NCBI RefSeq assembly: GCF_001545035.1
Contig: NZ_FCOJ02000005.1
Coordinates: 124,001 to 188,000 of the forward strand
DNA: 64,000 nt
Source of the DNA: Caballeronia glebae
GTDB taxonomy: Bacteria; Pseudomonadota; Gammaproteobacteria; Burkholderiales; Burkholderiaceae
Direction: 5' to 3'
Shown here: piece by piece, positions 39,073-50,838 of the stretch
Layout: each line of letters begins with the position of its first letter
How positions within the stretch are numbered: the first letter of the stretch is position 1
Translations under genes and position numbers: made by a program
The notes under the pieces: model-generated
Databases searched by the model: none
The model's input: only the letters and a program-made list of their open reading frames with translations
What the model was told of the DNA's origin: nothing

Positions 39073-39720
39073 TTATCGATGTGTCGTCGCGAGCTTGATG
39101 CCGAGCCCGACGAACGCGCCGCCGACGCCGCGATCCAGCCACTTCTTCACGCCCGACTTGCCCGCGAAGCGCTCCGTGACGCTGCCCGCGATCCACGCGA
39201 CGAAGCTGTTCCAGACCGTGCTCATCGCAATGAACACGATGCCGAGCGCGAGAAAGGCGAGCGTCTTGTGCTGGCTGTCGGCCGCGACGAATTGCGGGAA
39301 GAACGACACGAAGAACAGCACGACTTTCGGATTCAGCACGTTCGTGACGAAGCCTTGCGCGAAAAGCTGACCCAGCGATTTCGGTGCGGCTTTTTCTTGC
39401 GCCGGCTTTTGTTGCGCGGTGTCCGTGTCGTCGTGTTTCGCGAAAATGAGGCGCATGCCGAGATAAATCAGATAAATCGCGCCGGCGATCTTGATGACGG
39501 TGAACGCCGTTGCGGATGCCGCGAGGATCGCCGTCAATCCGAACGCGCACGCGAGCGTATGGACGATGCAGCCCGCAGAAATGCCGAGCGCCGAGACGAT
39601 GCCCGCGCCGCGCCCCTGAGCGACGCTGCGCCCGACGATATAAGCCGTATCGGGGCCGGGCGTGACGTTGAGCAGAAAGACGGCGATGAGAAAGAAGGTG
39701 AAACCGGTAATGCCGAGCAT
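39073..39720 (-). CDS. LysE/RhtB family amino acid exporter
   Basis: This 215-residue inner membrane protein shows about six helices and the LysE family signature NVTPGPDTAYIVGRS (residues 18-32), followed by GIVSALGISAGCIVHT and KIAGAIYLIYLGMRL. Such proteins export amino acids or related small molecules; substrate unknown. GGAG precedes the ATG by about 7 nt. It has the same orientation as htpX and def-fmt, with gaps of about 70-110 bp. Confidence 0.92.
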   Translation of the reverse strand: MLGITGFTFFLIAVFLLNVTPGPDTAYIVGRSVAQGRGAGIVSALGISAGCIVHTLACAFGLTAILAASATAFTVIKIAGAIYLIYLGMRLIFAKHDDTDTAQQKPAQEKAAPKSLGQLFAQGFVTNVLNPKVVLFFVSFFPQFVAADSQHKTLAFLALGIVFIAMSTVWNSFVAWIAGSVTERFAGKSGVKKWLDRGVGGAFVGLGIKLATTHR

Positions 39721-39789
39721 CGGGAACTCCAGACAGACAGGGCGCGTTGACAGCCGTTTATTTTAGCGCCGCGCCTGCTCTGGCGTCCT

Positions 39790-40764
39790 TCATTGCACGG
39801 TGAAACGCTGGCCCTTCGCGAGCGGCGCGCCCGCGAGGAATTCGCGCACGGGAAGGCGTTTGCCGCCCGGTTTCTGCAGCTGCGTGAGTTTCAGCGCGCC
39901 GCTGCCGCACGTCACGACGATACCGTCCGAGGAAACTTCGGCGATGGTGCCTGGCTGCGCGTCCGACGAAACATCGACCGGCTGCGCGGCCCATATCTTG
40001 ATTGCGGCGTTGTCGATCGTGCCGTACGCGCCGGGGAACGGATCGAACGCGCGAATCTGGCGCGCGAGTTCTTGCGCCGGGCGACGCCAGTCGAGCGCGG
40101 CTTCGTTCTTCGCGATTTTTTCGGCGTACGTGGTGCCTTCGCTGGGCTGCGGCGTGGACAGCAGCGCGCCATCGCGTTCGAGATCGCGCAATCCCGCGAC
40201 AATCAGCTCCGCGCCCATGTGCGCGAGCCGGTCGTGCAGCGTGGCCGTGGTGTCGTCGATGAGAATTGGCGTGCGAGCCTCGCGGATCATCGCGCCGGTG
40301 TCGAGGCCGGCGTCCATCTGCATGAGCGTGATGCCGGTTTCGGCGTCACCCGCTTCGATCGCGCGATGGATCGGCGCGGCGCCACGCCAGCGCGGCAGCA
40401 GCGACGCGTGGATGTTGATCGCGCCGCGCGGCGGGATATCGAGCACTTCCTGCGGCAGGATCAGACCGTACGCGGCGACGACCATCACGTCGTGCGGCGT
40501 CGCCTTCAGGAGGTCGATGGCTTCCGCCGCTTCCTGCGGATATTTGCCGGCGCGTCGCAGCGAAGTGGGTTGCGCGACCTTCATGCCATGCTCGACGGCG
40601 AAGCGCTTGACCGGACTCGCCGTCAACTTCATGCCGCGTCCGGCTGGCCGGTCGGGCTGCGTCAGAACGAGCGGCACGGAAAATCCGGCCGCGTGAATGG
40701 CCGCGAGCGCGGCGGCAGCGAATTCAGGCGTTCCGGCGAAAACCACGCGCAACGATTGGGTCAT
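39790..40764 (-). CDS. fmt: Methionyl-tRNA formyltransferase
   Basis: This 324-residue enzyme formylates initiator Met-tRNA with 10-formyl-THF. The formyltransferase domain shows FAGTPEFAA (8-16), the catalytic Asn/His in [16 protein letters not shown] near 107-122 and the Asp in [10 protein letters not shown] near 144. The C-terminal OB-like domain begins around 207. Its ATG is 3 bp after the def stop, so the two initiation/processing genes form an operon. Confidence 0.96.
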   Translation of the reverse strand: MTQSLRVVFAGTPEFAAAALAAIHAAGFSVPLVLTQPDRPAGRGMKLTASPVKRFAVEHGMKVAQPTSLRRAGKYPQEAAEAIDLLKATPHDVMVVAAYGLILPQEVLDIPPRGAINIHASLLPRWRGAAPIHRAIEAGDAETGITLMQMDAGLDTGAMIREARTPILIDDTTATLHDRLAHMGAELIVAGLRDLERDGALLSTPQPSEGTTYAEKIAKNEAALDWRRPAQELARQIRAFDPFPGAYGTIDNAAIKIWAAQPVDVSSDAQPGTIAEVSSDGIVVTCGSGALKLTQLQKPGGKRLPVREFLAGAPLAKGQRFTVQ

Positions 40765-40767
40765 CGG

Positions 40768-41271
40768 TTAGAGCGCCTTTTCCAGCTTTTTCATCCGGCC
40801 GCGAATGCGCGTCTGCTTGAGCTGCGAAAGATATTCGACGAAAACGTGGCCCGCCAGATGATCCATCTCGTGCTGGATGCACACCGCGAGCAGGCCGTCG
40901 CAATCGAGCTCGTAGGTTTCGCCCTTCTCGTTCAGCGCCTTCACGCGCACCTTGTCCGGACGCTCGACGAAATCGTAGATGCCCGGCACGGAGAGGCAAC
41001 CCTCTTCCCATTCCTTCTTCTGCTCGCTCGTCCAGACGAGTTCCGGGTTGATGAAGACCATCAACTGGTCGTGCGCGTCCGAGACGTCGATCACGATCAC
41101 GCGTTCATGCGCGTCCACCTGTGTCGCGGCGAGCCCTACGCCGGGCGCGGCGTACATTGTCTCGGCCATGTCGGCGACGAGCTTGCGGATGCGGTCGTCG
41201 ACCACGGCGACGGGTTTCGCCACCTTGTTCAGACGCTTGTCCGGGTAGTTGAGTATCTTGAGCAGGGCCAT
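40768..41271 (-). CDS. def: Peptide deformylase
   Basis: This 167-residue metal enzyme removes the formyl group from nascent proteins. All three motifs are present: [10 protein letters not shown] (near 45-54), EGCLSVPG with the metal-binding Cys near 92, and [11 protein letters not shown] with the two His and catalytic Glu near 133. The length is standard. First gene of def-fmt. Confidence 0.97.
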   Translation of the reverse strand: MALLKILNYPDKRLNKVAKPVAVVDDRIRKLVADMAETMYAAPGVGLAATQVDAHERVIVIDVSDAHDQLMVFINPELVWTSEQKKEWEEGCLSVPGIYDFVERPDKVRVKALNEKGETYELDCDGLLAVCIQHEMDHLAGHVFVEYLSQLKQTRIRGRMKKLEKAL

Positions 41272-41472
41272 GATTCGGATTGTCTACGCGCACCGCGACG
41301 CGTGTAAATCGGCCATTCGGCCAGGTTGCGGGTAATGCGGCCGCATGCCGAAGATATGCGGGTGAATCCAGTGGATTCAACGCCGCCGGCAAGCGGCCGA
41401 TGGGTGTCGCTTCGGGCTTTCAAAATAGCCTGAACGACCTTTCTTTATTTGTTCCGGATCAAAAATCTTAAC

Positions 41473-42684
41473 ATGACGACCGCCGACCTGCCGACCGAGG
41501 AAGCCGCCTCCACACTCGATTTCGACGAACTGCGCGCCTGGCTGCGGCTCGCGCACGCAAAAGGGCTGCGCCCGCTCGCGCTGCGCACGTTACTCGGTGC
41601 TTTCGGCGGTCCGCTCGAAGTTTTATCGGAGAGCTTTGCGACGCTTGCCGAAACCGCCGACGCCCGCGCCGCCGAAGCCGTGCTCGCGCCACCAGGAGAC
41701 ATCGAAGGCGTTCCCTTCGACCACTATATTGAAGCGGCTCTGGCGTGGGCGTCTGAACCGGGCAACCACGTCCTGACACTCGCCGACGCAGCCTATCCGC
41801 AAGCGCTGCTCACGATGCCCGATCCGCCGCCGTTGCTCTATGCGAAGGGCAGGCTCGATCTGCTGCAGGCGCGCGCGGTGGCCATCGTCGGCAGCCGGCA
41901 CGCGACGCCGCAAGGTCTGGAGGACGCGCGCCGCTTCGCCCGCGTGCTGTCGGATGCCGGGCTCGCGGTCGTGTCGGGGCTCGCGCTCGGCATCGATGCA
42001 TCGGCGCATCGCGGGGCGCTGGAGGGCGCAACGGGCACAGTGTCGGTCATCGGCACGGGCGCCGATCTCGTGTATCCCGCCGCGCATCACACGCTCGCCC
42101 ACGAAATCGCCCGCGACGGCGCGATACTCTCCGAATGGCCGCTCGGCACGCCCGCGCGCTCGGCCAATTTTCCGCAGCGAAACCGGCTGATCGCGGGATT
42201 GTCGGGCGGTGTGCTGATCGTCGAGGCCGCGATGCGCTCCGGCTCGCTCATCACCGCGCGACTCGCCAACGAAATGGGGCGCGATGTTTTCGCGATGCCC
42301 GGTTCGGTTCACGCGCCGCTCTCGCAGGGTTGTCATCGGCTGATCAAGCAGGGCGCGAAGCTGGTCGAAACACCGGAGGAGGTGCTCGAAGAGTTCGGTT
42401 TTTCGCCAGCGAAGGCAAGTGCGGCGGCCTCTGCGGCGAAGCGCCGGAAACTGCGTCCGATCAGCGCATCGTGGGCATCGGCGAACTTGCATGCCGTGCC
42501 CGCGAGCGATGACGCCGAACGCGTGCTCGGCGCGCTCGGCCACGCGCCCGCGACGCTTGAAATCCTCGCCGCGCGTACCGATCTGAACGGCGCGGCGCTT
42601 CAAGGCGCGCTGTTGCAGCTCGAATTGTCGGGCCGGGTGGCCGCGCTTGGCGGAGGTCGCTACGCGGCGGTGGAGCGCTCGTGA
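41473..42684 (+). CDS. dprA: DNA-processing protein DprA
   Basis: This 403-residue protein loads RecA onto incoming single-stranded DNA during transformation. An N-terminal SAM-like helical region (about 15-60) precedes the extended Rossmann fold: VGSRHATPQGLEDAR, SGLALGIDASAHRGAL, FPQRNRLIAGLSGGVLIVEA and GSLITARLANE. A C-terminal winged helix (about 340-403) is present. The ATG reading MTTADL was used; a TTG 8 codons upstream is possible. It diverges from def. Confidence 0.94.
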   Translation: MTTADLPTEEAASTLDFDELRAWLRLAHAKGLRPLALRTLLGAFGGPLEVLSESFATLAETADARAAEAVLAPPGDIEGVPFDHYIEAALAWASEPGNHVLTLADAAYPQALLTMPDPPPLLYAKGRLDLLQARAVAIVGSRHATPQGLEDARRFARVLSDAGLAVVSGLALGIDASAHRGALEGATGTVSVIGTGADLVYPAAHHTLAHEIARDGAILSEWPLGTPARSANFPQRNRLIAGLSGGVLIVEAAMRSGSLITARLANEMGRDVFAMPGSVHAPLSQGCHRLIKQGAKLVETPEEVLEEFGFSPAKASAAASAAKRRKLRPISASWASANLHAVPASDDAERVLGALGHAPATLEILAARTDLNGAALQGALLQLELSGRVAALGGGRYAAVERS

Positions 42685-42758
42685 TGCCGCGTCGTGCTAC
42701 ATTCGCGGAAAAATGAGCCGTCCCCGCAACGCATACCCACAAGGATTTCGCACTCGTC

Positions 42759-43136
42759 ATGCCCGCGTTGAATCTCGATACCGATGCCGATCGCATCGCG
42801 GAGCGCATCGCCGTGCCCGGCACGCTGTTCGTCGCCTGCCTGTGCGCGCAATGGTGCGGGACCTGCCGCGAATATCGCGAAGGGTTCGACAGGCTGGCGG
42901 ACGCGCATCCGGACATCTGCTTCGCGTGGATCGACATCGAGAATCACGCCGACCGTTTAGACGACCTCGACGTCGAAAATTTTCCTACCATCCTGATCGA
43001 GGACTCGATCACGACGCGATTCTTCGGCACGGTGCTGCCACAGGTGTCCATTGTCGGCCGGATGCTCACCGACCTGACCGCGCTGCCGGGCATGGTCGGT
43101 GCGCCGAAACTGCGCCCGGTACTCGTTGCCGCCTGA
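42759..43136 (+). CDS. Thioredoxin-fold protein with CGTC active site
   Basis: This 125-residue cytoplasmic protein has a thioredoxin fold with CAQWCGTCREY (residues 30-40), giving the CxxC site CGTC, and the cis-proline segment VENFPTILI near 72. It is somewhat diverged from TrxA (CGPC), so it may act on a specific partner. It lies between dprA and topB on the same strand, with gaps of 74 and 171 bp. Confidence 0.87.
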   Translation: MPALNLDTDADRIAERIAVPGTLFVACLCAQWCGTCREYREGFDRLADAHPDICFAWIDIENHADRLDDLDVENFPTILIEDSITTRFFGTVLPQVSIVGRMLTDLTALPGMVGAPKLRPVLVAA

Positions 43137-43307
43137 TTGCGACGCGCGCGAAACGTACTTTTCGCGCCTCTCGCAACGCGCTCCGCGAGCCGGAAATCGA
43201 AACGCCCGGTTTCCCGCTTCGACGCCCCCCGCGCAAAGCGTGTGCTATAAAGCGGTCGTTAAAGCTGTCCAAACCGGGCCGCTGCCAGTTACCAACTCTT
43301 TTTAGTC

Positions 43308-45950
43308 ATGTCCAAAGCCCTGATCATCGCTGAGAAGCCTTCCGTCGCGAACGACATCGCGCGTGCGCTGGGCGGCTTTACCAAGCATGACGAGTACTAC
43401 GAGAGCGACGACTACGTGCTCTCGTCCGCGGTCGGCCACCTGCTCGAAATCGCGGCGCCCGAGGAGTACGAGGTCAAGCGCGGCAAATGGAGCTTCGCCA
43501 ATCTGCCGGTCATTCCGCCGCATTTCGATCTCAATCCGATCGCGAAAAGCGAGTCGCGCCTCAAGGTGCTGACCAAGCTGCTGAAGCGCAAGGATATCGA
43601 CCGACTCATCAACGCATGCGACGCGGGGCGCGAGGGCGAGTTGATTTTCCGCCTGATCGCGCAGCACGCGAAGGCAAAGCAGCCGGTTCAGCGCCTGTGG
43701 CTGCAATCGATGACGCCCGCCGCGATCCGCGATGGCTTCGCGCATCTGCGCAGCGACGCCGACATGCAGCCGCTCGCCGATGCCGCGCGCTGCCGCTCGG
43801 AAGCGGACTGGCTCGTCGGCATCAACGGCACTCGCGCGATGACCGCGTTCAACAGCAAGGGCGGCGGCTTCTTCCTGACGACCGTCGGCCGGGTTCAGAC
43901 GCCAACGTTGTCGATCGTCGTCGAACGCGAAGAGAAAATCCGCCGATTCGTTCCGCGAGATTACTGGGAAGTGCGCGCTGACTTCATCGCCGCGAAGGGC
44001 CTGTACGAAGGCCGCTGGTTCGATCCGAAGTTCAAGCGCGTCGAAAACGATCCCGAGCAGCGCGATTCGCGCCTGTGGAGTCTCGCGGCGGCGGAAACGG
44101 TAGTCGCGGCGTGTCGCGGCAAGACCGGCACCGTGACCGAAGAATCGAAGCCGTCGACGCAAATGTCGCCGCTGCTGTTCGATCTCACGAGTTTGCAGCG
44201 CGAAGCCAACGGCCGCTTCGGTTTTTCGGCTAAGAACACGCTCGGCCTGGCTCAGGCGCTGTACGAAAAGCACAAGGTCCTCACGTACCCGCGTACCGAT
44301 GCTCGCGCGCTGCCCGAGGACTACTTGAGCACGGTCAAGGACACGATGACCATGCTCAAGGAGAGCAACAACTATCTGCCGTTCGCGAAGCAGGTGCTCG
44401 ACAAGGGCTGGGTGAAGCCGAACAAGCGCATCTTCGACAATTCGAAGATCAGCGACCACTTCGCCATCATCCCGACTCTGCAGGCGCCCAAGTCGCTGTC
44501 CGAGCCCGAGCAGAAGCTCTACGACCTCGTCGTTAAGCGCTTCCTGTCGGTATTTTTCCCGGCAGCCGAATATCTCGTGACGACGCGCATCACCGAAGTC
44601 TCCGGGCATCACTTCAAGACGGAAGGCAAGGTGCTGGTCGAGCCGGGCTGGCTGCAGATCTACGGCCGCGAAGCCGCGGGCGATGAAGCCAATCTCGTGC
44701 CGGTGCAGAAGGACGAAAAGGTCGATGTCGAGAAGGTCGAAGCGCACGGTCTCGTGACCAAGCCGCCCGCGCGCTACAACGAAGCGTCGCTGCTCTCGGC
44801 GATGGAAGGCGCGGGCAAGCTCGTCGAAGACGAAGAGTTTCGCGACGCGATGGCCGCGAAGGGCCTCGGCACGCCGGCGACGCGCGCGGCGATCATCGAA
44901 GGACTTCTCGGTGAAAAGTACATGGTGCGCGAAGGCCGCGAGCTGATTCCGACGGCGAAGGCGTTCCAATTGATGACCTTGCTGCGCGGTCTGGGCGTCG
45001 AAGAACTCACCGCGCCCGAACTGACGGGTCAGTGGGAGCACAAGCTTACGCAGATGGAACGCGGCAGCCTGCATCGCGATGCGTTCATGCAGGAAATCGC
45101 GCGCATGACGCAGACCATCGTCAAACGCGCGAAGGAATACGATTCCGACACGATCCCCGGCGATTACGCGACGCTCGAAACGCCGTGCCCGAATTGCGGC
45201 GCGCAGGTGAAGGAGAACTATCGCCGGTTTGCGTGTACGAAGTGCGAGTTCTCGATATCGAAAATCCCGGGCGGACGTCAGTTCGAGATTCCCGAAGTCG
45301 AGGAATTGCTGCGCGAGAAAACCATCGGACCGCTGTCGGGCTTTCGGAGCAAGATGGGCCGTCCGTTCTCGGCGATTCTCAAGCTCTCGCTCGACGACGA
45401 GATCAAGAACTACAAGCTCGAATTCGACTTCGGTCAGGACTCCGGCGGCGAGGACGGCGAACCGCCCGATTTCTCCGAGCAGACGCCGGTCGGCGCATGT
45501 CCGAAGTGCCAGTCGCGCGTGTTCGAGCACGGAATGAGCTACGTTTGCGAAAACTCGGTGTCGAATCCGAAGACCTGCGACTTCCGCTCGGGCAAGGTGA
45601 TTCTTCAGCAGGAAATTGCGCGCGAGCAGATGGAAAAGCTGTTGGGCGCAGGCCGCACCGATCTGCTGACGAACTTCAAGTCGTCGCGCACCGGTCGCAA
45701 CTTCAAGGCATTTCTCGTGAAGCAGCCGGACGGCAAGATCGGCTTCGAGTTCGAGAAGAAGGAAGCCAAACCGGGGGCGAAGACGGCGGCGAAACGCGGC
45801 GCGGCGGCGGAAGCTCAGTCCGACAGCGACGACAGCGGCGATAGCGATGTCGCCGTGGCTGCCAAGACCACGTCCGCGAAAACCGCGGCCAAGAAGGCTC
45901 CCGCGAAAAAGGCCGCAGCGAAGAAAGCCGCGGCGAAGAAGGCGAGCTAA
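43308..45950 (+). CDS. topB: DNA topoisomerase III
   Basis: This 880-residue type IA topoisomerase decatenates DNA. The Toprim domain begins ALIIAEKPSVANDIA and contains DAGREGELIF near 102. The catalytic Tyr is in VLTYPRTDAR near 328. The body matches TopB through about residue 640. Two C4 zinc motifs follow (CPNCGAQ with CTKCEF; CPKCQSR with a later Cys pair) and a TopB C-terminal module. The last ~45 residues are a Lys/Ala tail with KKAPAKKAAAKK-type repeats like histone H1, which should bind DNA nonspecifically. A strong terminator follows. Confidence 0.94.
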   Translation: MSKALIIAEKPSVANDIARALGGFTKHDEYYESDDYVLSSAVGHLLEIAAPEEYEVKRGKWSFANLPVIPPHFDLNPIAKSESRLKVLTKLLKRKDIDRLINACDAGREGELIFRLIAQHAKAKQPVQRLWLQSMTPAAIRDGFAHLRSDADMQPLADAARCRSEADWLVGINGTRAMTAFNSKGGGFFLTTVGRVQTPTLSIVVEREEKIRRFVPRDYWEVRADFIAAKGLYEGRWFDPKFKRVENDPEQRDSRLWSLAAAETVVAACRGKTGTVTEESKPSTQMSPLLFDLTSLQREANGRFGFSAKNTLGLAQALYEKHKVLTYPRTDARALPEDYLSTVKDTMTMLKESNNYLPFAKQVLDKGWVKPNKRIFDNSKISDHFAIIPTLQAPKSLSEPEQKLYDLVVKRFLSVFFPAAEYLVTTRITEVSGHHFKTEGKVLVEPGWLQIYGREAAGDEANLVPVQKDEKVDVEKVEAHGLVTKPPARYNEASLLSAMEGAGKLVEDEEFRDAMAAKGLGTPATRAAIIEGLLGEKYMVREGRELIPTAKAFQLMTLLRGLGVEELTAPELTGQWEHKLTQMERGSLHRDAFMQEIARMTQTIVKRAKEYDSDTIPGDYATLETPCPNCGAQVKENYRRFACTKCEFSISKIPGGRQFEIPEVEELLREKTIGPLSGFRSKMGRPFSAILKLSLDDEIKNYKLEFDFGQDSGGEDGEPPDFSEQTPVGACPKCQSRVFEHGMSYVCENSVSNPKTCDFRSGKVILQQEIAREQMEKLLGAGRTDLLTNFKSSRTGRNFKAFLVKQPDGKIGFEFEKKEAKPGAKTAAKRGAAAEAQSDSDDSGDSDVAVAAKTTSAKTAAKKAPAKKAAAKKAAAKKAS

Positions 45951-45979
45951 TCGTTTTCCAGGTCGGCTAGAAAGAAAAA

Positions 45980-46009
45980 CCCCCGCGAATCGCTTCGCGG
46001 GGGTTTTTT
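45980..46009. terminator. Bidirectional intrinsic terminator between topB and the LysR gene
   Basis: A 10-bp stem (CCCCCGCGAA 45980-45989, TTCGCGGGGG 45994-46003) with a tetraloop is followed by six T on the plus strand and by GTTTTTC on the minus strand. It can end both converging genes. Confidence 0.94.
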
Positions 46010-46031
46010 ATTTGCGCCTGGCGCGAGCCTT

Positions 46032-47111
46032 TCAGAACGGCGATGCGGCCGGCAAACGCCCTCGCGTACGCGACGGTTTCGACAGCTTCGGCGCGAGTTC
46101 GCCATCGATCGGGCGCGAGCGCGGCGCGGGCGTCGCCGGTTCATCGGCGTGCTCGTAGTGCGGATGCGCCGGCGGTCTGCCGCGGCCATCGCGAATCCAC
46201 TGCTCGCCAAGCTGATGATTCGGCGTCTGGCTGAAATGCTCGACGAGGTGATCGATGAACGTGCGCACCTTCGCCGGCAAATGACGGCGGCTCGGATAAG
46301 CGACGTTGATCTCGACCTGCGGCAATTGATAGTCGCCGAGCAGACGCACGAGCTGGCCGCGCGTCGTATCGTTGCCGATCAGATAGCTCGGCAGAATCGC
46401 GATGCCCATGCCGAGCAATGCAAACTGCCGCAGCATTTCCGTATTGTTCGCGATGATCACGTTCTGCGGCCGCACGCGCACTTCGCCTTCCGGGCCGGTG
46501 AATACGCGCTCGTCGCCCCAGTACTCGGCCGGCAGGCTCAGACACGGATGTTCCAGCAGATGCTCGGGACGCGTCGGCGTGCCGTGCGTTTCGAGATACG
46601 CGGGCGTCGCGCAGACGGTCATGCAGCCGGTCGTCAGGCGCCGCGTGACGACGCTCGCGCTCTTCACCTGCCGCGCGATGACGATGCCGACATCGAAACC
46701 TTCCTCGACCAGATCGACCTGACGATCCACCAAGGTCACGTCCGGCACGACTTTCGGATAACGCTGCGCATACGTCTGCAACACGGGTGCGAGGTTATGC
46801 AGACCGAACACGACGGGCGCGACGATCCTGAGCGAACCAAGCGGTTCGTGATTGCGCGCCACCACCATTTGTTCGACGTCTTCCAGCTCGTCGAGAATCT
46901 GCCGCGCCCGTTCCAGATAAACCTGGCCGGACTCGGTGAGCGAGAGGCTGCGCGTCGTGCGGTTGAGCAGGCGCGTGCCGAGGCGTCCTTCCAGGTCCGC
47001 GACGTGCCGTGTAGCCACCGCATTGGAGATGTCCATCGCGCTCGCGGCCCGGGCGAAACTCCCGAGATCCGCGACGCGGACGAACACTCTCATCGACTGC
47101 AAATGATCCAT
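46032..47111 (-). CDS. LysR-family transcriptional regulator with C-terminal extension
   Basis: This 359-residue regulator has an N-terminal winged helix (residues 5-62: FVRVADLGSFARAA, LEGRLGTRLLNRTTRSL) and a periplasmic-binding-like effector domain to about 300. It resembles the DhcR/CrgA-type group by sequence style. The last ~55 residues are a Pro/Arg-rich tail (RPPAHP, PATPAPRSR) not usual for the family. The ATG follows AGGAG by 8 nt; the open extension of 14 codons was rejected. The target is unknown; no divergent gene is close, and the terminator of pckG lies 250 bp upstream. Confidence 0.9.
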   Translation of the reverse strand: MDHLQSMRVFVRVADLGSFARAASAMDISNAVATRHVADLEGRLGTRLLNRTTRSLSLTESGQVYLERARQILDELEDVEQMVVARNHEPLGSLRIVAPVVFGLHNLAPVLQTYAQRYPKVVPDVTLVDRQVDLVEEGFDVGIVIARQVKSASVVTRRLTTGCMTVCATPAYLETHGTPTRPEHLLEHPCLSLPAEYWGDERVFTGPEGEVRVRPQNVIIANNTEMLRQFALLGMGIAILPSYLIGNDTTRGQLVRLLGDYQLPQVEINVAYPSRRHLPAKVRTFIDHLVEHFSQTPNHQLGEQWIRDGRGRPPAHPHYEHADEPATPAPRSRPIDGELAPKLSKPSRTRGRLPAASPF

Positions 47112-47452
47112 AAAGACAACTCCTGCCGCTAGACGGCTCGAATTCTGCTGCAAAGCAATTCAGGATTATCCTAGGACCGGCGCTTTCGTGCAGAAGTTGC
47201 CCGGAAGCACAAAAATATCGAAAAAAATCTGACTGTTAGCCACGTTACGCGGATGAAAGATCACCGATTGTTGCGATATGCACAACGCCCGCGCCGACAC
47301 GTTCTGATTGTTGGTATTTTTAAAATACTTGCCGCGTCAATTTCAGCGGTATAGGCGAAAAGAAATCGGGCCCGCTTGTGGCGGGCCCGATATATGGGGA
47401 TTGATTCAGTTCGTGATACCAATCCGGCGCGTCGTCACGCCGGCTGTTTCAC
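47112..47452. other. Intergenic region between the LysR gene and pckG
   Basis: 341 bp. The A/T-rich part 47160-47340 should carry the promoter of the leftward LysR gene. The pckG terminator lies at 47357-47391. No coding frame is supported. Confidence 0.5.
47357..47391 (-). terminator. Intrinsic terminator of pckG
   Basis: An 11-bp perfect stem (ATCGGGCCCGC 47365-47375, GCGGGCCCGAT 47381-47391) with a 5-nt loop is followed on the minus strand by TTCTTTTC, 60 bp past the pckG stop. Confidence 0.9.
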
Positions 47453-49324
<1,872 letters not shown>

Positions 49325-49810
49325 CGAGCTGTCTCCGTTCTTCTGCAATGAAAACCTGTCCGCCCATACGACGCTGCATGCGAGAGGCGTTTGCGACTCG
49401 AACCGCCGGGCGTTTTCGTGCGCTTCTGATACACGTTTTCATCGCACGAAATGCGGTTCGCGAGCCAATGCTGCGTCACGGGCTTGAATTCTTTACACAG
49501 CAAACCGTACCTGCTCGCGGCTTGCGTCGCAAAGGAACAAACTGTTAAAAAGAGATACTAGTGGCCTGTCTCCTCGCGGATCATCGTGTTTTCCGCTACT
49601 TGCGCTGGATTTCTTTATTTTGGCGCGCCGGGCGAGGCTCCTGAAAAATGGGAGTCAAGCATAACACTACGTTGCATGAACTCCTTGATGCAGCGCAATA
49701 ACGATGAATAGAGCGCAAGTTATCCGTATTTACCCGAATTTAAGCACTCCATTCTCGCCTTCGATAAAAAAGCAGCACGTTTGATGCCCAACAAAAGCCA
49801 ACCAATGCCC
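49325..49810. other. Divergent intergenic region between pckG and the hydroxyacid dehydrogenase gene
   Basis: About 485 bp. The part from about 49540 to 49770 is A/T-rich compared with the genes. It should contain both promoters. No clear -35/-10 pair, RNA gene or credible reading frame was recognised. Confidence 0.4.
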
Positions 49811-50827
49811 ATGAAAATCGCCATTCTCGACGACTACCAGGATGCCGTCCGGAAGCTCGATTGCTTCCATTTGCTCGATGACCATGAGGTTAAGGTCTTC
49901 AATAACACGGTGCGTGGTCTGGGACAGTTGGCCAGCAGACTTTCGGAAGTGGACGCGCTCGTGCTGATTCGCGAACGTACCCGCATCAGCTCTCAACTGC
50001 TTGATAAATGTCCGAAACTGCGCATGATCAGTCAAACGGGACGCGCAGGCGGCGGCCATATCGACATCGATGCGTGTACGGAACGCGGCATCGCGGTGCT
50101 CGAAGGCACGGGCTCGCCGATCGCGCCCGCCGAACTGACGTGGGCGCTCATCATGTCGGCGCAGCGGCGCATTCCGCAGTACGTCGCGAATCTGAAGCAA
50201 GGCGCGTGGCAGCAGTCGGGGCTAAAGACATCGGCGTTGCCGCCGAATTTCGGACTGGGCCAGGTGCTTCGTGGGCAGACGCTCGGCATCTGGGGCTACG
50301 GCAAGATCGGCAAACTGGTGGCGGGCTACGGCAAGGCGTTCGGCATGAACGTGCTCGTCTACGGGCGCGAGCATTCGCAGAGCGCGGCGCGCGAAGACGG
50401 TTATGACGTGGCCGAAAGCCGCGAGGCGCTGTTCGAGCAGAGCGATGTGCTCACGCTGCATCTGCGTCTTACGGACGAGACGACGGGCATCGTCAAGCAG
50501 GACGACCTGATGCGCATGAAGCCGACCGCGCTTTTCGTCAATACGAGCCGCGCCGAACTGCTCGAAGAGAACGCGCTGCTCAATTCGCTGCATCACAATC
50601 GGCCGGGCATGGTCGCGGTCGATGTCTTCGAAAGCGAGCCGATTCTGCAAGGCTATGGCCTGTTGCGGCTCGAAAACGTGATCTGCACGCCGCACATCGG
50701 ATATGTGGAGCGCGAGAGCTACGAGCTGTACTTCGGCGCGGCGTTCAGGAACATTCTCGCGTTCGATACGGGCGATACGTCGAGCGTCTTCAACAAGGAA
50801 GCGCTTCACCACGTGCGCCGCCGTTGA
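49811..50827 (+). CDS. D-2-hydroxyacid dehydrogenase family protein
   Basis: This 338-residue NAD-dependent dehydrogenase resembles phosphoglycerate dehydrogenase-like enzymes. The nucleotide-binding loop is GIWGYGKIGKLVAGYGKAFG (near 142). The catalytic Arg lies in NTSRAELLE near 247, the Glu in DVFESEPI near 276 and the His in CTPHIGYVE near 294. The substrate is unknown. Three in-frame ATGs (49784, 49805, 49811) precede the conserved MKIAILDDYQ; none has a strong ribosome site, so the family N-terminus decided the start. Confidence 0.88.
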   Translation: MKIAILDDYQDAVRKLDCFHLLDDHEVKVFNNTVRGLGQLASRLSEVDALVLIRERTRISSQLLDKCPKLRMISQTGRAGGGHIDIDACTERGIAVLEGTGSPIAPAELTWALIMSAQRRIPQYVANLKQGAWQQSGLKTSALPPNFGLGQVLRGQTLGIWGYGKIGKLVAGYGKAFGMNVLVYGREHSQSAAREDGYDVAESREALFEQSDVLTLHLRLTDETTGIVKQDDLMRMKPTALFVNTSRAELLEENALLNSLHHNRPGMVAVDVFESEPILQGYGLLRLENVICTPHIGYVERESYELYFGAAFRNILAFDTGDTSSVFNKEALHHVRRR

Positions 50828-50838
50828 GTTTCATCGCG

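Noticed and set aside
43302-45530. 742-codon minus-strand frame opposite topB
   Set aside because: Antisense shadow of topoisomerase III with no motif of its own.
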